Below, one piece after another: positions 1 to 8,463 of a stretch of DNA of 64,000 bases. The notes beneath the pieces were generated by a model that saw only the letters and a program-made list of their open reading frames with translations, was not told where the DNA came from and ran no database searches. The stretch's first letter is position 1, and every line of letters begins with the position of its first letter. Source of the DNA: Burkholderiales bacterium (GTDB taxonomy: Bacteria > Pseudomonadota > Gammaproteobacteria > Burkholderiales > SG8-41); the NCBI GenBank assembly GCA_019635015.1, contig JAHCAG010000002.1, positions 1 through 64,000 on the forward strand, written 5' to 3'. Both the position numbers and the translations under genes were made by a program.

Positions 1-65
1 CTGTCCCGGACAAAGCGCTGCAGGAGGTCGAGGAGGAGGTTGAAGGATTCGGGATCGCGGATCAT
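1..65 (-). CDS. acyl-CoA dehydrogenase family protein, N-terminal fragment cut by the window edge
   Basis: An ATG at 65 on the minus strand opens a frame that runs off the left edge. Its first residues, MIRDPESFNLLLDLLQRFV, resemble the N-terminal helix of acyl-CoA dehydrogenases, which typically start with a short helix ending in RRFVRE. Only about 21 codons are visible, so no flavin or catalytic motif can be checked. It follows the ThDP enzyme gene by about 40 bases in the same direction and is probably the next gene of that operon. The family call rests on resemblance of one helix only. Confidence 0.5.
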   Translation of the reverse strand, partial: MIRDPESFNLLLDLLQRFVRD

Positions 66-105
66 TTTTGGAATTGCCGGATGGACAGGGTCAAGCGCCG
101 CCCTG

Positions 106-1653
106 CTACATCACCAGTTCAATCAGATAAGGCCCCGCTGTCGCCAACCCGCGCCTGAACTGCAGCGCCAGCTCATCCAGCGTCGCCGCCCTTCCTGCTT
201 CAACGCCAAATCCTTTGGCAATCGACACCCAGTCGATTGCCGGCCGGTCCAGCGTCAGCATCGCGCTGGCGTTATGCCCCGGCGCACTGGCGCCTACATT
301 GAGCAGTTCACCCATCAGTATCTTGTAGGCGCGATTGGCAAAAATCACCACGGTCACATCCAGATTCTCCCGCGCCATTGTCCACAGCGCCTGCTGGGTA
401 TAGAGCGCGCTGCCGTCACCTTCGAAGGCGATCACTTTGCGATCCGGCACAGCAATTGCAGCGCCGGTCGCCGCAGCCAATCCCCAGCCGATGGACCCGC
501 CCATGATATTGAGCCAGTCATGCGGACGCGCTCCCATAGTCGCGCCAGTGAAGGCACGGCCGCTGGTGAGGGCCTCGTCGATGATGACTGCGTTCTCCGG
601 AATCAATGCGTTGAACAGCACGCCCAGACCATCAAGTGTGGGATACCCGGTGGGTAGTGCCATATCGCGTCTGGATGCGTTTACCAGAGGCGGCATGTTG
701 CGCGCACCCAGAGCATCGGCCAACGCTTCCAGTGCATGTTCGAGATCGGCTTCAACCGTAGCGACTTTGATCACCGTGCAGCCATCCGGCACCAGCACGC
801 TGGGTTTACCCGGATAGGCAAAGAAAGACACCGGTGATTTGGCGCCGACGAGCAGCAGTTGCCGCACATCCTTGAGCATTGCCAAAACGCTGTCAGCCAT
901 GAAAGGCAGTTGTTTGACCACTGCCCGTCCGGCACCGCGCTCCATGCGGGCATTGTTGTATTCGGAGATCAGCATGCAACCGGTCTTAGCGGCAATGCGA
1001 GCGGCATAATCCAGCGCCTTGCCGCGAAGGGCTGCCCCGCCGAGCAGGATCGCTGCCGGATGGCCGGAGATCAGCGCACGAACCCCTTCTCTGATTGCGC
1101 AGTCCGGAACACGCATTCTTGCCAACGGTTCGTTTACAATCGCAGGCACTTCCGCTTCGCCCCATGCAGTATCCGCAGGCAGGATCAGGGTCGCGATCTG
1201 GCCCGGCGCCTTGTACGCGGCCTCAACCGCCCGCGCACCGTCCGCAGCAACGTCTTTTGATGAGCACGAGGTCAGCACCCAGTCCGACATCGGCCGCGCG
1301 ACACCCTCAATGTCCGCGGTCAACGGCGCATCATGCCGGATGTGGTAAGTCGCGTGTTCACCAACGATGTTGACCATCCCCGAATGCGCCTTCCTGGCAT
1401 TGTGCAGATTCGCCAATCCGTTGCCGAGGCCTGGTCCGAGATGCAGCAGAGTCGTCGCCGGTTTTCCCGCCATGCGGTAATAACCATCGGCCGCACCGGT
1501 GACAACACCCTCGAACAGGCCGAGAACGCAGCGCACGCCTTCGACGCGATCGAGCGCAGAGACAAAATGCATTTCGGAAGTGCCGGGATTGGCGAAGCAG
1601 ACATTGACGTCGCCGTTGAGCAAAGTGCGAACCAGGCTTTCTGCGCCGTTCAT
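106..1653 (-). CDS. thiamine diphosphate-dependent enzyme of the acetolactate synthase / benzoylformate decarboxylase superfamily
   Basis: The 515-residue protein has the three-part layout of the POX/ALS family: an N-terminal pyrimidine-binding domain with the activating glutamate in FEGVVTGAADGYYR (near residue 48), a middle domain, and a C-terminal diphosphate-binding domain with the GDGS...FANRAY motif (about 412-442). Members of the family decarboxylate 2-oxo acids and ligate or oxidise the product. The substrate cannot be read here. The ATG at 1653 is preferred over an upstream extension because AAAAAGG lies just before it and the protein then begins like family members. It lies downstream of the aspartase-like gene in a leftward operon with an aminotransferase, which suggests a 2-oxo acid made by transamination as substrate; that is inference. 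Confidence 0.85.
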   Translation of the reverse strand: MNGAESLVRTLLNGDVNVCFANPGTSEMHFVSALDRVEGVRCVLGLFEGVVTGAADGYYRMAGKPATTLLHLGPGLGNGLANLHNARKAHSGMVNIVGEHATYHIRHDAPLTADIEGVARPMSDWVLTSCSSKDVAADGARAVEAAYKAPGQIATLILPADTAWGEAEVPAIVNEPLARMRVPDCAIREGVRALISGHPAAILLGGAALRGKALDYAARIAAKTGCMLISEYNNARMERGAGRAVVKQLPFMADSVLAMLKDVRQLLLVGAKSPVSFFAYPGKPSVLVPDGCTVIKVATVEADLEHALEALADALGARNMPPLVNASRRDMALPTGYPTLDGLGVLFNALIPENAVIIDEALTSGRAFTGATMGARPHDWLNIMGGSIGWGLAAATGAAIAVPDRKVIAFEGDGSALYTQQALWTMARENLDVTVVIFANRAYKILMGELLNVGASAPGHNASAMLTLDRPAIDWVSIAKGFGVEAGRAATLDELALQFRRGLATAGPYLIELVM

Positions 1654-1915
1654 AAATTGCCTTTTTCCAAGTGCCTGAATTGAATAACCGCGCTTCTTGA
1701 TGCGAATCCGCCGCAGGGGATATCCACATGTTCCGCCCCCAAGAAACTCCCTTGTGCGCAAGCCGGAATGACGATTGAGAAATCCGGAGTTTCTACGTAA
1801 CCACCGGCAGCCCTAGGAACCCTTCCTTCTGGCTGGCCCTGACGTCCGTGTCAGCCGCTCCGCGGCGAGTTCGGGGAAAACCTGGCGGCATGGATTGTTG
1901 TGATTCAGGCCCTGC

Positions 1916-3334
1916 CTATACCGCTTTCTTGTCCGGATTTGTCAGAATTTCAGGCCTCAACAGTGCCTCAATTTTTTTTCTGGTCATGACTTTTCGCCTT
2001 ACCGCCAGATTGACCACGCTATCGCCTGTTTTTAACGCTTCTTTTGCGATGGCAGCCGCCATTTCATAACCAATGTGCGGGTTCAATGCCGTGGCCAGAC
2101 CAATTGAATACTTTACCTGGCGCGCCAGTACACCGCGGTTGGCCGTTATCTCCTTCACACACCTGTCACTCAATGCACAGAATGCCTGCCTCAAATGAGC
2201 AATGCTTTTGAATATGCTGTGTGCAATTATTGGCTCAAACGCATTCAACTGCAGCTGTCCCGCCTCCGCAGCCATGGTGACGGTAATATCATTGCCGATC
2301 ACTTCAAACGCGACCTGATTGACCACCTCCGGGATCACCGGGTTCACCTTGCCCGGCATGATGGAAGAGCCCGCCTGCACTTCGGGCAGATTGATTTCAT
2401 TGAAACCGGCCCGAGGTCCGGACGACAACAACCGCAAATCGTTGCAGATCTTCGAAATCTTCACGGCCACCCGTTTCAGCACGCTCGAAAGCTGCACAAA
2501 GGCTCCGCAGTCCTGGGTGGCCTCGATCAGGTTCTTTGCCGTGACAACCGGAACCCCTGTCAATTCGCCAAGCTTTGCGCAGACCACTTTTGCATAATCC
2601 GGGTGTGCGTTGATCCCGGTTCCGATCGCCGTGGCCCCAAGGTTGATTTCGGCAATCAGCCGACAAGCCTCGCGCAACCTGAGCTCGTCCTCTTCGATCA
2701 TGATCGCGTAAGTCAAAAACTCCTGCCCCAGGGTCATCGGCACGGCTTCCTGCAACTGCGTTCTCCCGATTTTCAGAATGCCGCCGAATTCACGGGCCTT
2801 GGCCTCAAAATCCGCTCTCAAAACGGCCATTGAATCCAGCAATTTTTCAATCTCGTCATATGCCGCCACTTTTATGGCCGTCGGGTAAACATCATTGGTA
2901 CTCTGGCTCATGTTTACATGACCCAACGGGTGCAGATAAGCGTAGTCCCCTTTGCCGCGCCCCATCAACTCCAGCGCCCTGTTGGCAATGACTTCATTTG
3001 CATTCATGTTCGTCGAGGTTCCGGCACCACCCTGGATCACGTCGACCACAAAATGCTCATGCAAGTCCCCGCTTCTGATTTCCTCACACGCGGAAACTAC
3101 AGCGGACATTCTTGGCCTGCCCAACAACCCGATTTCATGGTTCGCAGCTGCGGCCGCCTGCTTGACGGATGCCATCGCAACCACGAACGAGTAATGCCTG
3201 GATACGGGAATCCCGCTGATCCTGAAATTATCAAGGGCTCGACTGGTATGAATGCCATAGTAATGCCTGCATGAAATTCTTCTTTCCCCAATCAGGTCCC
3301 GCTCAACCCGCGTCTTTTTTTCCACAACAATCAA
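1916..3334 (-). CDS. aspartate ammonia-lyase-like enzyme (aspartase/fumarase superfamily)
   Basis: This 472-residue protein carries the superfamily signature GSSIMPGKVNP at about 322-332 and the conserved GTSTNMN (105-111) and QSTND (144-148) segments. Aspartase deaminates L-aspartate reversibly to fumarate and ammonia in the cytoplasm; relatives act on fumarate, argininosuccinate or substituted aspartates. The N-terminus (RVERDLIGERRISCRHYYGIH) matches aspartase rather than class II fumarase. No in-frame ATG precedes the conserved N-terminus; the possible initiators are TTG at 3334 or GTG at 3325, neither with a clear ribosome site. It sits between a Bug receptor gene and the ThDP enzyme gene in the same direction, so it may work on a compound other than plain aspartate. 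Confidence 0.85.
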   Translation of the reverse strand: MIVVEKKTRVERDLIGERRISCRHYYGIHTSRALDNFRISGIPVSRHYSFVVAMASVKQAAAAANHEIGLLGRPRMSAVVSACEEIRSGDLHEHFVVDVIQGGAGTSTNMNANEVIANRALELMGRGKGDYAYLHPLGHVNMSQSTNDVYPTAIKVAAYDEIEKLLDSMAVLRADFEAKAREFGGILKIGRTQLQEAVPMTLGQEFLTYAIMIEEDELRLREACRLIAEINLGATAIGTGINAHPDYAKVVCAKLGELTGVPVVTAKNLIEATQDCGAFVQLSSVLKRVAVKISKICNDLRLLSSGPRAGFNEINLPEVQAGSSIMPGKVNPVIPEVVNQVAFEVIGNDITVTMAAEAGQLQLNAFEPIIAHSIFKSIAHLRQAFCALSDRCVKEITANRGVLARQVKYSIGLATALNPHIGYEMAAAIAKEALKTGDSVVNLAVRRKVMTRKKIEALLRPEILTNPDKKAV

Positions 3335-3381
3335 TCATTGGTTATTTGCACGACATGAGGCTGCTGCCAATGCGGTCCGTT

Positions 3382-4338
3382 TCACCAACTGATCCCGGTT
3401 TCGGTCTGCAGTTTTCTGAACTTGGCGATCTCTCCCGATATAGTTTCGGACAGTTTCTCGGGACTGCTTGCCACCGTATGGAACCCCATGGATGAATATC
3501 TGCCCGAGGTATCCCCACCCAGCACCACCTTGACAACCTCCCTGTTCAAAACCTGGATCAGATGCCCTGGGGTATTCGGAGGGGCGAACAGGCCATTCCA
3601 GAATTCGAACGAGTACCCGGCGAGTCCTGATTCCGAAAATGTGGGAACATCCGGAAGCAAGGTCAGGCGACTGGCGGTGGTGACGCCGATCGCGTACAGC
3701 CTTCCTGACTTCAAGTGGGATACGCATGCAACCGGAGTCAACAGGGCCATTGCCACTTCCCCGGATATCGCAGCCACTTCTGCCGGTGAACTGCCTTTGT
3801 AACGTATCGACTCAGCGCGGAAACCCGCCGCCTTCATAAGCGCGGACAGGGCGATCTCCCCGGTTGGCCCGGCCGATCCGATATTCAGTTTGCCCGGCTG
3901 CTTTCGGGCCAATGTCAGCAGATTCGACATGCTGCGGACCGGCAATGAAGGGTGTGCAACCAGCACCAGTCCGGTCGAGTTGATCAATGAAATGGGCGCG
4001 GTGTCAGCAGACGGGTCAAAACGATTGCTTTTGTAAAAGACCGGCATTATCGAATGCGTTCCCGTATTGCCGAGCATTAACGTTCTTCCGTCAGGGGCCG
4101 CGTTTTTCACCTGCTCGATCGCTGATTGCGCCACGGTTCCCGGCCTGTTTTCGACCACGAATTGTTGCCCCAGTGCGCTGCCCAATTGGGAAGTCAACAT
4201 CCGCATGGTCACGTCAGAAGGCCCGCCAACGGCACCGACAACCAATACCCTGGTTGCCCCCCCGGGGGATTGGGCTTGCACACCCGAAAACGCAAAAACA
4301 GAAAATACGCAGAACATAAGATTTGGCAATGCCTTCAT
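3382..4338 (-). CDS. Bug-family periplasmic solute-binding protein (TctC-like)
   Basis: The 318-residue protein starts with a signal peptide ending near VQAQ and continues into the Bug fold, including GGPSDVTMRML, the ENRPG segment and the YKGSSPAEVAA segment typical of tripartite tricarboxylate transporter receptors. These proteins bind carboxylated ligands in the periplasm. The start at 4338 is fixed by GAGGAGGG a few bases upstream. It lies between the aminotransferase and aspartase-like genes in a leftward operon, so its ligand is probably the substrate of that pathway. No TctA or TctB membrane subunit is encoded in the window; such orphan receptors are common in Burkholderiales. Confidence 0.92.
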   Translation of the reverse strand: MKALPNLMFCVFSVFAFSGVQAQSPGGATRVLVVGAVGGPSDVTMRMLTSQLGSALGQQFVVENRPGTVAQSAIEQVKNAAPDGRTLMLGNTGTHSIMPVFYKSNRFDPSADTAPISLINSTGLVLVAHPSLPVRSMSNLLTLARKQPGKLNIGSAGPTGEIALSALMKAAGFRAESIRYKGSSPAEVAAISGEVAMALLTPVACVSHLKSGRLYAIGVTTASRLTLLPDVPTFSESGLAGYSFEFWNGLFAPPNTPGHLIQVLNREVVKVVLGGDTSGRYSSMGFHTVASSPEKLSETISGEIAKFRKLQTETGISW

Positions 4339-4403
4339 ATTCCCTCCTCGTGTCTCGCAGAAAAACACATTGGGGCGACTCACCCCGGTCCCGGCTTTCC
4401 CGC

Positions 4404-5600
4404 TTATTGAAGCAAAGCCAGTGATTTTTTTATGCGGTTTAATCCATCCTCAAGCTGACGTTCCGGCCGGGTATAAGCGATCCGGATGCAGTTTTTATCT
4501 CCAAATGGATCACCCGGTATTACCGCAACCCCTGAGTGATTGAGAAGATAGTCACACAAACCCTGCGCATCATTAATCACATACTCATTGCACCTGGTGC
4601 CAAAATAATCCTTGATATCGGGGAAGAAATAAAAAGCCCCCTGCGGGAGGCCGGTTTTGATACCGGGCAGCCGGCACAAATGTTCGTAGACTAGGTCTCT
4701 CCGCCTTCTGTATTCTTCAACCATGTATAAACTTCTGTCAGGGCCACCGCTTATCGCCTCATAAGCCGCCCTCTGCGAGATGGATGAATTCGCCGAAGTC
4801 ATCTGCCCCTGGATTCTGGTTGCGGCATCGGCAATCCATTGCGGCGCCCCCATATACCCAACCCTCCATCCGGTCATCGCATGCAACTTTGAGAATCCAT
4901 TCACCGTTACCGTCCGGTCAGCCATCCCCGGCAACGAGGCAATACTTGCGTGACTCCCCGAATATTCGATGAATTCATAAATTTCATCGGAAATGACAGT
5001 AATACCCTCATTCGACCTTACAACTTCCGCTATGCCTTCCAGCTCATCTCTTGAATAAACAGCTCCAGTAGGATTTCCCGGAGATGAAAACAGGATCAGC
5101 TTTGTTCTCCGTGAAACGGCCTTTCCCAATTGCTCTTTTGATACCTTGAAACCCGATTCTGCATTGGCCTTTACAAACACCGGCGTTGCACCGGTAATCC
5201 TGATCAATGACTCATAACTCACCCAGTGCGGAGAAAAAACAATCACCTCATCGCCCGGGTCCAGTAACGCCAGCAATACATTGACAATAGCCTGCTTTGC
5301 GCCATTGGAAACAACAATTTGCTCATGGGTGTAATTGATATTGTTTTGGGTATTGAACTTTGATGCTATTGCCCTGCGCAGATCCAGATACCCGGCAACA
5401 GGGGGATAAGAAAAGTACAACCTCGAATCGATTGCCTGCTTTGCCGCTTCGCAAATATATTCGGGAGTGGGAAAATCCGGCTCTCCGAGCGAAAGATCGA
5501 CAATATCAAGACCGCACTCCCGAAGTTTCCTGACCCTGGCCGCTACCGCCAATGTTTCAGATTCACTTATGCCAATTACCCTCTCAGATAATCTCTTCAT
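4404..5600 (-). CDS. class I/II pyridoxal-phosphate aminotransferase (aspartate aminotransferase-like)
   Basis: A 398-residue fold-type I aminotransferase. Visible landmarks are SPGNPTG (173-179), SDEIYE near 204-209 for cofactor contact, the Schiff-base lysine in GFSKLHAMTGWR (Lys238), and the substrate-carboxylate arginine in CIRIAYTRPE near the C-terminus. It would transfer an amino group between an amino acid and a 2-oxo acid in the cytoplasm; donor specificity is unknown. Its start overlaps the 3' end of the NIPSNAP gene by 17 bases, so translation is probably coupled. Base composition is clearly AT-richer than the housekeeping genes to the right, consistent with acquisition by transfer. 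Confidence 0.92.
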   Translation of the reverse strand: MKRLSERVIGISESETLAVAARVRKLRECGLDIVDLSLGEPDFPTPEYICEAAKQAIDSRLYFSYPPVAGYLDLRRAIASKFNTQNNINYTHEQIVVSNGAKQAIVNVLLALLDPGDEVIVFSPHWVSYESLIRITGATPVFVKANAESGFKVSKEQLGKAVSRRTKLILFSSPGNPTGAVYSRDELEGIAEVVRSNEGITVISDEIYEFIEYSGSHASIASLPGMADRTVTVNGFSKLHAMTGWRVGYMGAPQWIADAATRIQGQMTSANSSISQRAAYEAISGGPDRSLYMVEEYRRRRDLVYEHLCRLPGIKTGLPQGAFYFFPDIKDYFGTRCNEYVINDAQGLCDYLLNHSGVAVIPGDPFGDKNCIRIAYTRPERQLEDGLNRIKKSLALLQ

Positions 5601-5928
5601 GAATCAGTCTTTCAAGTTTTCCCGAAAAAAATGGCGCGCATTTCATGACACGAACCTCCCTGTCCAGGATCAATGGTTTTATTTTCGCCACATAATCCTT
5701 CCAGGCGGGATCGGACTGCATTGCGGATTGACTGGCGGCCTTGTCATCCAGATCGACAAATCCCCACAACTGCACCAGAGTGTCTTTTTTATCCCCTTCC
5801 TCATAAAAAAAGCCGACCATGTGTTTTGAATGTTTTTTTTGCACCGCCATGCCTTCGGCTTGATACAAATTCAGGAAATCCAGGATCCGGCCTTTTTCAA
5901 TTGCATACACTCTTTCTTCAATAATCAT
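5584..5928 (-). CDS. NIPSNAP family protein (dimeric alpha-beta barrel)
   Basis: The 114-residue protein begins MIIEERVYAIEKGRILDFL and contains GMAVQKKHSKHMVGFFYEE and VQLWGFVDLDDKAASQSAM, the pattern of NIPSNAP proteins: a strand EERxY, then a strand with GxF, then LVxLWxYxDLxxR. The biochemical role of bacterial members is unknown, though they often sit in catabolic operons. The ATG at 5928 is chosen because the conserved strand starts there; a 31-residue upstream extension is in frame but unlike the family. It is the first gene of a leftward operon and lies 93 bases downstream of a conserved upstream element shared with the second operon. Confidence 0.85.
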   Translation of the reverse strand: MIIEERVYAIEKGRILDFLNLYQAEGMAVQKKHSKHMVGFFYEEGDKKDTLVQLWGFVDLDDKAASQSAMQSDPAWKDYVAKIKPLILDREVRVMKCAPFFSGKLERLIHEEII

Positions 5929-6020
5929 GTTTACCGTCTCTATTCGTTTTGAATCTTCTTTTGAAATTGAAAAATGCCCATGCAGTCCGCTACTGCCAAT
6001 TTCCGCACCCCATAAATACA

Positions 6021-6200
6021 TGGCTGGCCGCTCATTTGAATTATTTATCTCCGCTCATTCTTAGTAAATTGATTATTTGTCATTAGCCGATGACTTTTTG
6101 TCCCGCCCCGGCCAATGAAATCTCATGTTCTGACGGCACTACTTCCGGGAAACAGACCGCTTCACTGAACATAATTCATGCGGTGATTCCTGGATGGAAG
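6021..6200 (-). promoter_or_regulatory. shared upstream control element, copy 1
   Basis: This stretch aligns, apart from small indels, with 11701-11877 at about three identical bases in four. It lies 93-272 bases upstream of the NIPSNAP start, in the position of a promoter region. Two palindromes are conserved between copies: GTCAT-N6-ATGAC (6079-6094) and TTCC-N-GGAA (6143-6151). An ATAAATAATTC block near 6039-6049 is also kept and could contain the -10 region. No -35 box of good quality is visible, which would suit an activator-dependent promoter. The regulator is not encoded in the visible part of the island. Confidence 0.65.
6079..6094. promoter_or_regulatory. candidate operator, GTCAT-N6-ATGAC
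   Basis: Perfect 5-bp inverted arms with a 6-bp spacer. The arms are identical in the second copy of the element (11755-11770) while the spacer differs at two positions, the pattern expected for a dimeric regulator's site. Confidence 0.5.
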
Positions 6201-6459
6201 CTGGAAATCACGCGCTGCGGGCCTGCGCGTCCTGCTTGCCATCAGTCTGTGATGATCTGTTGAACCGGAATGGCGGCAGGTGGATTTATTGGCGCGAGAT
6301 TGAGAGGCGACCGTCTGCTGGTTTGCGGTGTGCCGGGGAAATCATTTTGCCCATGTCATCGCAAGCCGAAGAGGGTCGAGTTTAATCGCGGAGTTCCAGG
6401 CCTCAATTACGCCGAATACCTGCAAGCAAGGAATGGAGCCGATGTCCTGTGTGTCGGCG
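6201..6459. other. intergenic stretch without a recognisable gene
   Basis: Lies between the shared control element and the end of the next Bug gene. Only short frames occur here and none resembles a known family or has a convincing ribosome site. It may hold the 3' untranslated region of the second operon and decayed coding sequence. Confidence 0.5.
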
Positions 6460-7434
6460 CTACTCTTGTTTGATGTCGAGTTCGTGAACTACGGGTCCCC
6501 AGTCACCAAGCCCCTCCTTGAGCAATACCGTCAGTGCGTCTGGGGTTGATCCTTCGCCTTGAAAAGCCTGTTGTTCGAACTGCACCTGCACCGAAGGCCG
6601 CTTCAGGACCTGGTTCAGATCGAGAGACAATCGCTTCACGATATCATGGTGCATCCTTGCAGGGCCGAACACACCCGCCCACAACGTGACTGTGACTTCC
6701 GGCATGCCTGCCTCAGTTATCGTGGGTATCTCCAGGGCGGCCGGGCTTCGCCTCGGCAGGAGAATTGCCAGCATGCGCAATCTTCCAGTGCGCACATGGG
6801 GCATGGCGGATTGAATGGGCACGATCAACGCCTGAACCCGTCCGGCAACGATATCTGGGATCGCCTGTGCCGCGCCCTTGTAGCGCACCCTCTCCATGAC
6901 AATTCCGCTCGCCTTCAACAGTTGGGCAAAAGCAACAACGTCGCCCAGGCTGCTGGTCGCATAGTTGAGCTTTCCAGGATTGGCCCGCGCATGTCCAACC
7001 AGTTCCGCCAGGGATGTGACCGGCAAATCCGTGTGCACGAACAATCCCAGCGTGAACCGGCCAACGAGTGACACGGGTGCAAAACTCTTGATCGGATCGA
7101 AGACCGGATTCTTGTGCGTGAGCGGCACACCCACCAGCGTGGAGTTCCCTGCCCAGAAAAGTGTGTGTCCATCAGGCGGCGAATTGAGAACCGCCTGAGC
7201 CGCGATCACACCGTCGGCACCAGGCCTGTTCTGGACGATAACCTGCTGCCCAAGCGCCTGCGAGAGTTCCTGGCTCACGATGCGGGCCAGACCATCGCTC
7301 GGACCACCAGCGAGAAAAGGCACGATTAGCCTTACGGGCTTAGTCGGGTATGCCTGCGCCTGCGCTTGCGCAAGCGCTGCGCCTCCTTGAATCACAAGCA
7401 GCAGCAACACCTTGATGGTCGATCGATATGTCAC
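6460..7434 (-). CDS. Bug-family periplasmic solute-binding protein (TctC-like)
   Basis: The 324-residue protein has a signal peptide (MTYRSTIKVLLLLVIQGG, ending near AQAQA) followed by YPTKPVRLIVPFLAGGPSDG, the QNRPGADG segment, PPDGHTL and RYKGAAQAIPDIVAG, all typical of the Bug receptor family that delivers organic acids to tripartite tricarboxylate transporters. Initiation is probably at the GTG at 7434, since GGAGGG lies seven bases before it. It is the last gene of the leftward aldehyde dehydrogenase / GMC / Bug / Bug operon. No transporter membrane subunits are visible. Confidence 0.92.
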   Translation of the reverse strand: MTYRSTIKVLLLLVIQGGAALAQAQAQAYPTKPVRLIVPFLAGGPSDGLARIVSQELSQALGQQVIVQNRPGADGVIAAQAVLNSPPDGHTLFWAGNSTLVGVPLTHKNPVFDPIKSFAPVSLVGRFTLGLFVHTDLPVTSLAELVGHARANPGKLNYATSSLGDVVAFAQLLKASGIVMERVRYKGAAQAIPDIVAGRVQALIVPIQSAMPHVRTGRLRMLAILLPRRSPAALEIPTITEAGMPEVTVTLWAGVFGPARMHHDIVKRLSLDLNQVLKRPSVQVQFEQQAFQGEGSTPDALTVLLKEGLGDWGPVVHELDIKQE

Positions 7435-7464
7435 GCCCGACCCTCCTCTGGAAAAGCATCCTGA

Positions 7465-8463
7465 TTAGTCGGCGCGGATGCCATGGCGCTTGATGACAGA
7501 CTCCCAACGCTCACGATCCCTGCGGATGAGGGCGGTAAAGTCCTCGGGGGTTCCGCCAAGCGTAGTGGCACCGAAGAGCGTCATCCGCTCTTTGAACTCC
7601 GGCGAATTGAGAACAACGGCCGCATCGCGGTGAATTTTGTCAATGATCTCCTGCGGCGTACCGGCGGGCACCATTAGTCCGAACCAGGCACCTGCCTCGA
7701 CATTCCTGTATCCGGCTTCGGCAAACGTTGGAAGGTCAGGAAACTGCTCCAAGCGGCGGGATCCCGCATTCGCGAGCGGCCTGAGTTTCCCGGATTTGAC
7801 CCCTGCGACCGCGGTTTGCAGCCCCACGAGACTTAGATTCACCTCACCGGCAATCAAGGCCTGGTCTTGGAGCGCCCCTCCGCGAAACGGCACATGCACC
7901 AAATCGATCCCGGCCTCATCGGAAAACAACACCATGCCAAGGTGACCGGATAACCCGTGACCAGGCGTGGCGTAGGTTATTTTTCCGGGCCGGGTTTTGG
8001 CGTATGCGACCAGTTCGGCAATCGAATTTACCGATGGAGGGATGCTATTGCTCACCACCAGGATGTTTGAAATGGACGCCAGCAGCAGCACCGGGGCGAA
8101 TGCGTCCCTTCCATAAGGCACTTTGGGATAAATCATGTGATTGGATACGTTCGTGGTATTCGTCCCGATCAGGATCGTGTATCCATCTGGCGCGGACTTG
8201 GCTGCGAAGTCGGCACCTATCATGCCGCTCGCCCCGGGGCGATTGTCCACGATGACGTTCTGGTTCCAAATCTTCGCAAGCTGGCCGGCAACCACGCGCC
8301 CAAGAGTATCGGTGAAGCCACCTGGTGGAAATGTCACGACCAGCCGGACCGAACGGTTCGGATATTGCTGCGCGAGCAGACTGGTCGACGCGAGGCTCAA
8401 TACCGCCGCAGTCGCAACCCCGAGAATCCACGCACCACGCGTGCGCTCAAACTGGAACATCAT
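7465..8463 (-). CDS. Bug-family periplasmic solute-binding protein (TctC-like)
   Basis: A 332-residue receptor with a signal peptide ending near LLAQQYPN, then VRLVVTFPPGGFTDTLGR, DNRPGASGMIGADF, SAPDGYTILIGTNTT and VPFRGGALQDQALIAGEV, the standard Bug family landmarks. The ATG at 8463 follows AAGGAGG closely. Its first codons overlap the end of the GMC oxidoreductase gene by 17 bases, so the two are probably co-translated. It is followed by a second, clearly different Bug gene, so the operon has two receptors, perhaps for the alcohol-derived acid and a related compound; this is inference. Confidence 0.93.
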   Translation of the reverse strand: MMFQFERTRGAWILGVATAAVLSLASTSLLAQQYPNRSVRLVVTFPPGGFTDTLGRVVAGQLAKIWNQNVIVDNRPGASGMIGADFAAKSAPDGYTILIGTNTTNVSNHMIYPKVPYGRDAFAPVLLLASISNILVVSNSIPPSVNSIAELVAYAKTRPGKITYATPGHGLSGHLGMVLFSDEAGIDLVHVPFRGGALQDQALIAGEVNLSLVGLQTAVAGVKSGKLRPLANAGSRRLEQFPDLPTFAEAGYRNVEAGAWFGLMVPAGTPQEIIDKIHRDAAVVLNSPEFKERMTLFGATTLGGTPEDFTALIRRDRERWESVIKRHGIRAD

